Positions 5,450-12,060 of a DNA stretch of 15,197 nt are shown here, in pieces. Within the stretch, counting starts at the first letter, position 1. Each line of letters begins with the position of its first letter. Where the stretch lies: positions 1 through 15,197 of the forward strand of contig SXHT01000114.1 of assembly GCA_005773095.1 (NCBI GenBank), in the 5' to 3' direction. A program made the translations under genes and the position numbers. This DNA comes from Planctomycetaceae bacterium. GTDB taxonomy: Bacteria > Planctomycetota > Planctomycetia > Pirellulales > PALSA-1355. The notes under the pieces were generated by a model. It was not told where the DNA came from and did not search any database. It saw only the letters and a program-made list of their open reading frames with translations.

Positions 5450-7433
5450 CGCGAATCGTGAAACGCGCAGCAATCGTTGGGCGGCGCGGTTTGCCCGCCG
5501 TCGTGTGGGGATCGCACTATTGCTATCGACTGCCTGCCCCGCCGCGGCACAACACCTTCATAAGCCGCACTCGGCCGATGAAGTGATCACGCAAGCCCGC
5601 GAGTTCTCTCGCCAGGCAATGGCCGCACTTCCTCAGGACCGCCGGGTGATTTTTTCTCATGCGCACGATTTGATCGGCGAGTGGGTGCGACTTCAGCCCG
5701 ATGATCCGCGTGCCCTGCTGGTACGAGTGCAGGCCGCGATTACCAGCTCATTGGAGGCCGAGCTGCTCCGCCAGGATGCCGAACGGGCCACCGGCGAAAA
5801 GGTAGATCGCTGGGATGCCGCGCGGACCGTCGCCCGCGGCGCGATTGCCCAATGGAAGACCGTTGCGGGCGAAGTCAAAACCGAGTTGCTGCGTCATCCG
5901 CGAACGGGGCGCGGTGATACCAGCAGGCTTTCAGCGAAAGAACTATCGGCCTTGGAAAACAATGCTCGGCTGCAGCTGGCCGTGGCACTTAAGAATCAGG
6001 CTCTTTGCTTTCCGGCGGACAGCGCCGATCGAATGAATTCGCTCTCCCAGGCGGTTCAGATTGCCAGTTCACTGGGGCGTGCGCCTGATGACGATACGAC
6101 GTCAGCTTCGGCTCGGGTCGAGGAGCTCGCCTGCCGGCGGCTGCTGGCAGAAGTCCCGGCCGCCGAACCAGCGGGAGGGGCCAATTCTTTCGAGCGCGAA
6201 GCCCAGGATTTTTCCGCGCAAGGCAACTGGCGCAGCGCGATCACGGCGTACGACCAGGCGGTGGCGGACGCTGCAAAAACCGGCCTTTCAGAACAAGCGT
6301 TTCGTTTCGCGCTGCCAGCCGCGAAGCTGGCTGCCGATCACGGCGCGTTTGACGAGGCCAGCCTGCGATATCGGCAGCTTGCCCTGCGCAATCCGGAACA
6401 TCCCCACGCGGCTGACGCCCATCTGCTGGCGATTCACAACGCGGGCCTGGCGGCGCAGGCCGAGAAACCGCCGCGGTTCGATGAATATCGGAAGCTGCTG
6501 AACGAACATCTGCAACAATGGCCAAACGGAAAGTCCTCCGCCCTGGCGCATTGGCGACTGGGGCAGCTTTGCGCACTCCAGGCAGACTGGGACGCGGCGA
6601 TCGACGCGCTCGGCAAACTGCCTCCCGACGATCCCCATCGGGAAGAGTCCCTGGCATTGATCTGGCAATGCCGCATTCGGCAAGTTGCCGATCTCGAATT
6701 CGCAGGAAAACGCCAGGAGGCTTTGACGCTTGTCGCACCACTGGCGAATCAGCGGCCTCACGATGGAGCGCTCCAGGAGCAGTTTGCTCGCATCCTTGCC
6801 GACACAACCGACAGGACCACGCTCAAACAGGCGGCGGAAAAATGGGCTCAGGTGCAGCGGAGGAGCAAGCCGGGTTCCCCCCGCTGGTTCCGCGCCGCCT
6901 ACGGTCTGGCGAAAACGCAATATGACCTGGGGCACCATTCACAGGCCCTCGCTTTCATCAAGCTCACGAAGTCTTCGCACCCAGACCTCGGCGGCGAGGA
7001 ACTGCGAGCAAAGTTTGAATCGCTGCTCGAAGCCTGCGAACCGGCGAACAGAAAGCCCGGGGAAACGCATCGGCGAAGCGCCGGACGCGGGTCTCCCGAC
7101 CCCGAACCGTTTAACCCCCGGCGACTGGCTCATTTTCCCGGCGAATTCGCGCGAGGTGCATCGTCCGGTTGGACGGTTGTCCAACGTGGTTCGCGGGAAA
7201 ATGTGCCCGGCCCCCTGTCTTTCAACATTTCGCCGAGATCGGGTGACCGGCGCCGCGCGAGATCACGGGCTGACGGCACACGGAGCGCGCCTGCTACGCT
7301 CACCACGGTCCACGGACCGGGGAAATTCCCAACTGCCGCGTGTCGCTTGGCCAATACGGCGTCGGCCGGAAGGCATTGCCACCGCCATACGGACCGGGGT
7401 ACGGACGTTGGAACTGGTGATCGATGCGTTTGA
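5412..7433 (+). CDS. Exported TPR-type protein with an aberrant C-terminal tail
   Basis: This is an exported helical-repeat protein. A stretch of arginines, then VGIALLLSTACPAAA, gives a signal peptide ending near residue 46, before QHLHKPH. The body has TPR-like units, including NWRSAITAYDQAV, FDEASLRYRQLALRNPEHP, WDAAIDALGKLPPD and YDLGHHSQALAFIKL. It is likely a periplasmic scaffold and may work with the vWA protein just upstream. The start is uncertain. ATG 5412 overlaps the vWA gene by 38 bases; GTG 5505 would leave almost no basic n-region. After about residue 550 (LLEACEPANRKP, near 7062) the sequence changes to Arg/Gly/Ser-rich text encoded by repeat DNA, and it overlaps the opposite-strand gene from 7300. 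The true protein probably ended near 7065, and the ancestral stop codon seems to have been lost. Confidence 0.72.
   Translation: MRTWIFQNCRGRNANRETRSNRWAARFARRRVGIALLLSTACPAAAQHLHKPHSADEVITQAREFSRQAMAALPQDRRVIFSHAHDLIGEWVRLQPDDPRALLVRVQAAITSSLEAELLRQDAERATGEKVDRWDAARTVARGAIAQWKTVAGEVKTELLRHPRTGRGDTSRLSAKELSALENNARLQLAVALKNQALCFPADSADRMNSLSQAVQIASSLGRAPDDDTTSASARVEELACRRLLAEVPAAEPAGGANSFEREAQDFSAQGNWRSAITAYDQAVADAAKTGLSEQAFRFALPAAKLAADHGAFDEASLRYRQLALRNPEHPHAADAHLLAIHNAGLAAQAEKPPRFDEYRKLLNEHLQQWPNGKSSALAHWRLGQLCALQADWDAAIDALGKLPPDDPHREESLALIWQCRIRQVADLEFAGKRQEALTLVAPLANQRPHDGALQEQFARILADTTDRTTLKQAAEKWAQVQRRSKPGSPRWFRAAYGLAKTQYDLGHHSQALAFIKLTKSSHPDLGGEELRAKFESLLEACEPANRKPGETHRRSAGRGSPDPEPFNPRRLAHFPGEFARGASSGWTVVQRGSRENVPGPLSFNISPRSGDRRRARSRADGTRSAPATLTTVHGPGKFPTAACRLANTASAGRHCHRHTDRGTDVGTGDRCV
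7127..7207. repeat. Nested inverted-repeat element (REP-like)
   Basis: The outer arms GGCTCATTTTCCCGGCGAA (7127-7145) and TTCGCGGGAAAATGTGCC (7190-7207) pair along 17 positions with one mismatch and one bulge. Inside lies a second perfect hairpin, GTTGGAC-GGTT-GTCCAAC (7168-7185). The 5' arm ends in a 10-base palindrome GCGAATTCGC (7141-7150). The layout suggests a mobile REP/MITE-type element or a structured RNA. It falls within the anomalous tail of the TPR gene. A separate small hairpin, GGGTC-TCCC-GACCC (7089-7102), lies just before it. Confidence 0.6.
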
Positions 7434-7662
7434 CGCGCGTTGCCGGCACACCCCAGCTATAGTTCGTCTCATGCTCGGCGGTCGGCGGCACAACCAAAGC
7501 CACCGGCTCACCCCACATGGTGTGATAATAACCGTGGTGCCAACGATAGGTCATTGCGCGGCGAGAGGCTTCGATGTTGTGGCAGGGACCTTCCCAAGCG
7601 CTGGCCAGGTTGGTGACAAGCACCAGACCGGCCACGAACAATAGTGTGATGCGGGTGTTCAT
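7300..7662 (-). CDS. Small secreted planctomycete protein, Tyr/Pro-rich
   Basis: This 120-residue protein has a clear signal peptide: MNTR, then ITLLFVAGLVLVTNLASA, with cleavage near 22/23 before WEGPCHN. The mature part is rich in Tyr, Trp, His and Pro, with segments such as RWHHGYYHTMWGEP, VVPPTAEHETNYSWG, QFQRPYPGPYGGG and YWPSDTRQLG. I recognise this as a type of short conserved secreted protein found in planctomycetes, with no known function. The start at 7662 was chosen over the upstream in-frame ATG at 7740 because the signal peptide begins there and the upstream codons cover low-complexity DNA. No strong ribosome binding site is visible. It lies downstream of a second small secreted gene on the same strand and may form a pair with it. 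Confidence 0.72.
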   Translation of the reverse strand: MNTRITLLFVAGLVLVTNLASAWEGPCHNIEASRRAMTYRWHHGYYHTMWGEPVALVVPPTAEHETNYSWGVPATRVKRIDHQFQRPYPGPYGGGNAFRPTPYWPSDTRQLGISPVRGPW

Positions 7663-7761
7663 TGTAAGTATTGGGTCAGGGGTCGGGGATGAGGGCAGGG
7701 GATCTGGGATCGGAGATCGAGGGTTGGGCAGCCGGTTCAAGTAGCTCGAGACTCCTGGCAG
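7663..7761. other. Low-complexity purine-rich spacer
   Basis: The plus strand from about 7673 to 7730 is a string of degenerate GGGATC/GGGGTC-like units (for example GGGGTCGGGGATGAGGG). It separates the two small secreted genes on the minus strand. It has no gene and no clear terminator. It looks like slippage-prone spacer DNA. Confidence 0.4.
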
Positions 7762-8055
7762 CTACCACCAGCAAACGCGGGTCTGGGTGTGACCGCCGTG
7801 GCGATGGTAGGTGTAGTAATTACGGTGGTGGCGATACAGGAACTCGTGGGGCATCAGGGGCTGGTAGGTAATGTAGGTATGGCCCACCAGCGGCGGGGTC
7901 GGCTGCGGCGAGATGTACATCTGCACCGGAATACCGCCCCCCTGGGGATACACATAGTAGTTGGCGAACAAGTCCGGCTGAGCGGCCTCGGCCGGCGAGG
8001 CCATGGCGAAACAAGCAGCCGCCAGAGCGGCCAACGCGAATAAGCGCAAGGTCAT
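7762..8055 (-). CDS. Small secreted planctomycete protein, His/Tyr-rich C-terminus
   Basis: This 97-residue protein starts with a signal peptide, MTLRLFALAALAAACFAMASPAEAA, cleaved near residue 25 before QPDLFANYYVYP. The mature chain of about 72 residues has PPLVGHTYITYQPLMP and ends in RHHRNYYTYHRHGGHTQTRVCWW, a dense His/Tyr/Arg cluster. The start at 8055 has an excellent AGGAG eight bases upstream (about 8064-8068 on the minus strand). The in-frame ATG at 8307 lies in repeat DNA and is rejected. The function is unknown; the His-rich tail could bind metal or an anionic surface, which is inference. The next minus-strand gene also encodes a small secreted protein with similar Tyr/His-rich composition. 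Confidence 0.78.
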   Translation of the reverse strand: MTLRLFALAALAAACFAMASPAEAAQPDLFANYYVYPQGGGIPVQMYISPQPTPPLVGHTYITYQPLMPHEFLYRHHRNYYTYHRHGGHTQTRVCWW

Positions 8056-8254
8056 CGCATTGTCTCCTCGAGAAAGGTGAAGGGCCGGCAGTCGCACTTC
8101 CGATGGAAGTGGGTCGCAGGAGGTACGACGGCGGGCAAATAGGAAGGTGAAACTTGGCGGGATTCCAGGTATGCCAGTTTCAACTTCGGCATGCGCAGGT
8201 CGTAGGAGTGAATCTTTGTTTGCCGAATGTTCCCTCCGCACCCAACCTGCCGAT

Positions 8255-8290
8255 GGTACCGCGCTTTGCGGCGGTACCCCGCTTTGCGGC
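8255..8290. repeat. 18-bp tandem duplication
   Basis: GGTACCGCGCTTTGCGGC (8255-8272) is followed at once by GGTACCCCGCTTTGCGGC (8273-8290), which differs at one base. The two copies sit upstream of the top6B promoter in an otherwise gene-free stretch (8056-8426). They could be a recent slippage product or paired binding sites. Confidence 0.75.
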
Positions 8291-8305
8291 GTGCAATGCC
8301 TCATC

Positions 8306-8335
8306 AAGCCCAGGGACAGCCGTCCCTGGGCTTTT
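8306..8335 (+). terminator. Strong hairpin with short T-run ahead of top6B
   Basis: AAGCCCAGGGAC (8306-8317) and GTCCCTGGGCTT (8322-8333) form a perfect 12-bp stem with loop AGCC, followed by Ts to 8335. It resembles an intrinsic terminator on the plus strand, but no plus-strand gene ends nearby. It may block antisense or stray transcription into top6B, or be one of the dispersed repeat hairpins of this genome. Confidence 0.5.
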
Positions 8336-8354
8336 CCTGGAGTGCCAATCGCTC

Positions 8355-8383
8355 TTCGCCATCGCGCCTGCCAACGCTATATT
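8355..8383 (+). promoter_or_regulatory. Predicted promoter of top6B
   Basis: TTCGCC (8355-8360), a 17-base spacer and TATATT (8378-8383) form a plausible sigma-70 promoter. Transcription would start near 8390, leaving a leader of about 36 bases with no clear Shine-Dalgarno before ATG 8427. The -10 context ACGCTATATTTTGA resembles ACGCTATAATTGA upstream of the gene at 10557. Confidence 0.45.
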
Positions 8384-8426
8384 TTGACCCATCGGAATAA
8401 CCGGCAAAGTTTACGATGCAACTGCC

Positions 8427-10490
8427 ATGAGCAAGTCAGCGACCAGGAAGACTCGCCTGCACAGCGACGAAGTGGAAGTCGACGAAGAACCGATCGCCGT
8501 CGAGGCCGATTCGGAAGCCTTCGATGCGTCCACGAACGGCCATGCCGCGAACGGCAAGTCGCGTCGCAGGGCGACCGCCCAGTCAATGGCCGCCGGCCAG
8601 CGCGATATTTCCGTCAGCGAGTTTTTTGCCAAGAACCGCCACCTGCTGGGCTTCGACAATCCTCGCAAAGCCCTGCTGACCACGGTCAAAGAGGCAGTCG
8701 ACAACTCGCTCGACGCCTGCGAAGAGGCCGGCATCCTGCCCGAGATTTGGGTCCATATCGAAGCCACCGGCCCGAATCGTTTCAAGGTCGGCGTGCAGGA
8801 CAACGGGCCGGGGATCGTCAAGGCGCAGATTCCCAATATCTTCGGCAAGCTGCTCTACGGCTCGAAGTTTCACCGTCTGCGGATGAGTCGCGGACAGCAG
8901 GGCATTGGCATTAGCGCGGCGGGCATGTACGGAGTGCTCACGACTGGCAAGCCGGTGAAGGTGATTTCGCGAATTGGCGCGCGCAAGCCAGCGCATTACT
9001 TCGAAATCCAGATCGACACCAAGAAGAACAAGGCGGAAATTTTGAATGGCGGTGGCGACGGTGTGGATATTCCACCGGGCGACAGCGGCAAGAAGATGAT
9101 CGAGAAGCACGGCATCGAATGGATCGAGACCGATCACGGCACGCGAGTAACCATTGAGCTGGAAGCCAAGTACCAGCGCGGCCGCTGCAGCGTGGATGAT
9201 TATCTGGAGCAGACGGCGATCGCCAACCCGCATGTCACCGTCCACTATCTCGATCCCGATGGCAGCACGCATGATTATCCTCGCGCCGCCCAGACGCTGC
9301 CGCCCGAGCCAAAAGAGATCAAGCCACATCCCTACGGAGTCGAGTTGGGGCGTCTGATGACGATGCTTAAGAGCGTGAAGCCTTGCACGATCTCGGCGTT
9401 CTTGTGCGACAACTTTTCGCGCGTCAGCGGATCCGTGGCGCGCAGGATTTGCGAGACCGCCAAGGTAAGCACCCGAGCCAGCACCACCAAGATCGGCCGC
9501 CACGAGGCGGATGCGCTGTACCAGGCAATTCAAAACACCAGGATCGCAGCGCCGGCGACTGATTGCATTTCGCCGATTGGCGAACAACTGCTGCTCAAGG
9601 GTTTGCATCACGTGGTGCCTGCCGAGTTCTACGTGGCCGCCACACGACCGCCGAGCGTCTATCGTGGCAACCCGTTTTTGGTCGAGGCGGCGCTGGCCTA
9701 CGGTGGGACCTCGGCTTCGGTGCGGATCCCGCTCGAGACCCTCAGGGAAATGCTGGCTGAAAGCGACGCCCGCACGCTGCGGCAGTTCTTAATGAACGGC
9801 TTCAGCGGCGTGGGCAGCGACGCGACTGAAAAGATTCTTACCGAGGCGGAACTTGGGAACCGCGTATCGCCGGGCAAGCTTAAGAAAGACGAGATTGCCA
9901 AACTGCACGAGGCGATGAGAAGCGTCAATCTCGAAGAAGGCCAGACCATGAACGTGCTCCGCTACGCCAACCGAGTTCCCCTGCAGTTCCAGCCGGGAGC
10001 CTGTGCCATCACACAAAGCATCATGGGCACGAACTGGCGATCGTACGGCCTGACCCAATCCCGCGGCAGCCTGCCGAGCGGCCCGGTCACCATATTCGTC
10101 CACGTCGCCAGTGTTTGGGTCCCCTTTACCAGCGAATCGAAGGAAGCAGTCGCGTCCTATCCGGAAATTCAAAAGGAAATCCGCCTCGCCCTCCAGGCCG
10201 TCGGCCGCAAATTGGCGATGTATGTCCGCCGACGTCAGAAGGTGAAGCAAGAAGGTGAGCGCCGCAATATCTTCCTGCGGTATCTCGGCGAGGTGGCCAC
10301 CGCCGTCCATGAAATCAGCGGCGCCGACAAGAAGAAGCTCTACGATCAATTGCTCAAAGTCGCCAAGCGCAAGACCGCCCAGGCCGATATCAAGTTCGAC
10401 GAAGACGGCAACCCGATCCTGGAAGAAGAAGCCACCGAAGACTTCGGCGACAACGTGCTGATCGTGGTGCCGGGAGCGCCGGCGAGTTAG
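8427..10490 (+). CDS. top6B: DNA topoisomerase VI subunit B
   Basis: This is the 687-residue ATPase subunit of the type IIB topoisomerase. The A2B2 enzyme passes one DNA duplex through a two-strand break using ATP. The N-terminal 55 residues are an acidic then basic tail. The GHKL ATPase domain follows, with the N-box EAVDNSLDACEEA (89-101, N93), QDNGPGI (124-130, D125) and GQQGIGISAAGMYG (156-169). A helix-two-turn-helix-like part (FLMNGFSGVGSDATEKIL) and the transducer follow. VPFTSESKEAVASYP supplies the likely ATP-sensing lysine, K572. The length exceeds the roughly 530 residues of Sulfolobus Top6B, because of the tail and insertions. Topo VI is mainly archaeal and eukaryotic, so its presence here suggests ancient transfer or patchy bacterial retention. 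top6A follows after one small ORF. Confidence 0.95.
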   Translation: MSKSATRKTRLHSDEVEVDEEPIAVEADSEAFDASTNGHAANGKSRRRATAQSMAAGQRDISVSEFFAKNRHLLGFDNPRKALLTTVKEAVDNSLDACEEAGILPEIWVHIEATGPNRFKVGVQDNGPGIVKAQIPNIFGKLLYGSKFHRLRMSRGQQGIGISAAGMYGVLTTGKPVKVISRIGARKPAHYFEIQIDTKKNKAEILNGGGDGVDIPPGDSGKKMIEKHGIEWIETDHGTRVTIELEAKYQRGRCSVDDYLEQTAIANPHVTVHYLDPDGSTHDYPRAAQTLPPEPKEIKPHPYGVELGRLMTMLKSVKPCTISAFLCDNFSRVSGSVARRICETAKVSTRASTTKIGRHEADALYQAIQNTRIAAPATDCISPIGEQLLLKGLHHVVPAEFYVAATRPPSVYRGNPFLVEAALAYGGTSASVRIPLETLREMLAESDARTLRQFLMNGFSGVGSDATEKILTEAELGNRVSPGKLKKDEIAKLHEAMRSVNLEEGQTMNVLRYANRVPLQFQPGACAITQSIMGTNWRSYGLTQSRGSLPSGPVTIFVHVASVWVPFTSESKEAVASYPEIQKEIRLALQAVGRKLAMYVRRRQKVKQEGERRNIFLRYLGEVATAVHEISGADKKKLYDQLLKVAKRKTAQADIKFDEDGNPILEEEATEDFGDNVLIVVPGAPAS

Positions 10491-10519
10491 CAGCCCGCCT
10501 GCCAGCATGAGACTGCAAC

Positions 10520-10550
10520 TTGCCCTCGCACTGTCTCGTTACGCTATAAT
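10520..10550 (+). promoter_or_regulatory. Predicted internal promoter, possibly leaderless
   Basis: A perfect TATAAT lies at 10545-10550 and a partial -35, TTGCCC, at 10520-10525 (19-base spacer, slightly long). The ATG at 10557 is six bases after the -10, at the expected transcription start, and has no Shine-Dalgarno. It could drive the 109-residue ORF and top6A separately from top6B. Confidence 0.55.
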
Positions 10551-10556
10551 TGAGTC

Positions 10557-10886
10557 ATGCCCGACACACTTTCCAATACGCCAATCCTTTCGAGTTTCAA
10601 CTTGTCGGCAACTCGAGCACGATCCTGCGAACAGCTCTTGGCGCAGGACTTGAGGTGGGCCATGTTTGTTATGGCCTTTCCAGACCCGCGTGACACGGAA
10701 GGAACCCTCGAAGCGACACAGTTGCAACAAATGCTCACCGCAGCAGTACAGATAGAGACCGCTCCCGACCGCACCTTGGAAGTCGGTTTTCCGCTCGTAT
10801 ACACCACGGATGTCACCCTGGCGGAAAAGTACGGCATGGAATCCGAGGACGAATTCTTGGGAACAAGCACAACCATAACAGAGTAA
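10557..10886 (+). CDS. Uncharacterised 109-residue protein between the topoisomerase VI genes
   Basis: I do not recognise this protein. It starts MPDTLSNTPILSSF and contains a central mostly helical part (SCEQLLAQDLRWAMFVMAF, LEATQLQQMLTAAVQI). It ends in an acidic tail (EKYGMESEDEF). It has no signal peptide or membrane segment and is predicted to be a soluble cytoplasmic protein. The support is positional: a TATAAT box six bases before its ATG, and a gap of only nine bases to top6A. Its codons use A and T in third positions more than the neighbouring genes, so it may be a recent arrival or weakly selected. It could be a Topo VI accessory factor or an unrelated passenger. A minus-strand open frame covering 10544-11239 is less likely because it runs through the start of top6A. 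Confidence 0.5.
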   Translation: MPDTLSNTPILSSFNLSATRARSCEQLLAQDLRWAMFVMAFPDPRDTEGTLEATQLQQMLTAAVQIETAPDRTLEVGFPLVYTTDVTLAEKYGMESEDEFLGTSTTITE

Positions 10887-10895
10887 TACTCATTC

Positions 10896-12053
10896 ATGGC
10901 CAGGAAATCGCGTAGATCCACGAGCGAATCCCGATCCTCACCTTCCACCGCTACCTTGACGCTCAAGGACAAGAAAACGCTCGGCTCGCTCAAGGGGGTG
11001 GCCAACGATGTGGCCGACTGCGCCAAGACCGGTCGCGCCCCGCATCTCGACGTGCCTTCGCGATCGCTCTCCAACGTCAAATTCAATAAATCGCGAGGGT
11101 TTCTTGAGATGGGCTCGGGCAAGAACCGACGCGAGCTGTTCAATCTTTCCCAGGCCAAAGCGTACATGCAAACGCTGCTTGTCGGCAGTGGTTGCAAACG
11201 GTTGATCGAGCAGGGCAAGACCACGAGCCTCCGCGGCATCTATTACATGCTCAAGCACTCGATCGAAGGCACCAAGGAGGAAACCTTCGACGATCAGGAA
11301 GACAGCGACACGATCATCGAAGACGTGGAAGTCACCCTGGCGGCCTTGCGCGAAGAACTGCACGTGTATGCCTCCAACCGTGGCAATCTGGTCGGCCCGC
11401 TCGTGCTCAACGACAGCGGAGATGAGATCGACTGCACCCGCATGGGGAGTGCGGGCTACAGCATTCCATCGATCGTCGAACCGGAGGTCATCGAATTCAA
11501 GAAGTGCACGGCCAGGTTTATCCTGCACGTTGAAAAGGACACCGTTTGGCGGCGTTTTTCCGAAGACAAATTCTGGCTGAAGCACAACTGTGTCGTCAGC
11601 CACGGCGCCGGCCAACCCCCGCGCGGCGTGCGGCGCATGTTGCACCGCATGCACAACGAACTGAAACTGCCGGTCTATTGCCTGCTCGATAACGATCCCT
11701 GGGGATACTACATTTACAGCGTCATCAAACAAGGTTCGATTAATCTCGCCTTCGAGAGCGCACGCATGGGAATTCCGGATTGCCGCTACATTGGGCTTCG
11801 CAGCAAGGATTTTGAACGTTGCCAACTGTCCAACAGCGTCAAGATCAATCTCAACGACACGGACGTGAAGCGTGCCAAGCAAATCGCCGAGTATCCGTGG
11901 TTCAAGGGCAAGAAGGCCTGGCAGAAGGAGATTGAACTGATGTTGAAGAACGGCTTCAAACTGGAAGTCGAATCGCTGATCTCCAAGGACATCAGTTACG
12001 TGACCGAAACCTACGTGCCCGAACGACTGGAAGAAAAAGATTGGCTGGATTAG
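10896..12053 (+). CDS. top6A: DNA topoisomerase VI subunit A (Spo11-like)
   Basis: This is the 385-residue DNA-cleaving subunit of topoisomerase VI, homologous to the meiotic nuclease Spo11. The N-terminal tail of about 25 residues is Ser/Arg-rich. The winged-helix (5Y-CAP) domain has SLRGIYYMLKHS (111-122); Y117, the second of the Tyr pair, is the likely residue that bonds to the DNA 5' end. The Toprim domain has ILHVEKDTVWRRF (metal-binding E213) and VYCLLDNDPWGYYIYS (260-275, with D265 and D267). Here the middle position is DND, where archaeal enzymes often have DAD or DGD. The segment VVSHGAGQPPRGVRRML replaces the usual TGKGYPD-type segment, so it is divergent but aligned. The start has no clear Shine-Dalgarno. 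fmt begins seven bases after the stop. Confidence 0.94.
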   Translation: MARKSRRSTSESRSSPSTATLTLKDKKTLGSLKGVANDVADCAKTGRAPHLDVPSRSLSNVKFNKSRGFLEMGSGKNRRELFNLSQAKAYMQTLLVGSGCKRLIEQGKTTSLRGIYYMLKHSIEGTKEETFDDQEDSDTIIEDVEVTLAALREELHVYASNRGNLVGPLVLNDSGDEIDCTRMGSAGYSIPSIVEPEVIEFKKCTARFILHVEKDTVWRRFSEDKFWLKHNCVVSHGAGQPPRGVRRMLHRMHNELKLPVYCLLDNDPWGYYIYSVIKQGSINLAFESARMGIPDCRYIGLRSKDFERCQLSNSVKINLNDTDVKRAKQIAEYPWFKGKKAWQKEIELMLKNGFKLEVESLISKDISYVTETYVPERLEEKDWLD

Positions 12054-12060
12054 ATTCTCA

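Noticed and set aside
6730..7644. 304-residue plus-strand ORF overlapping the 3' part of the TPR gene, considered as a frameshifted continuation
   Set aside because: It contains no TPR-like continuation and reads through the same repeat DNA, so it does not rescue the C-terminus.
8056..8307. N-terminal extension of the His/Tyr-rich secreted protein to an upstream ATG
   Set aside because: A clean signal peptide and an AGGAG box support the start at 8055; the upstream part covers repeat DNA.
10544..11239. 231-residue minus-strand ORF covering the region between the topoisomerase VI genes
   Set aside because: It runs antisense through the start of top6A, whose protein is clearly real, and shows no domain of its own.
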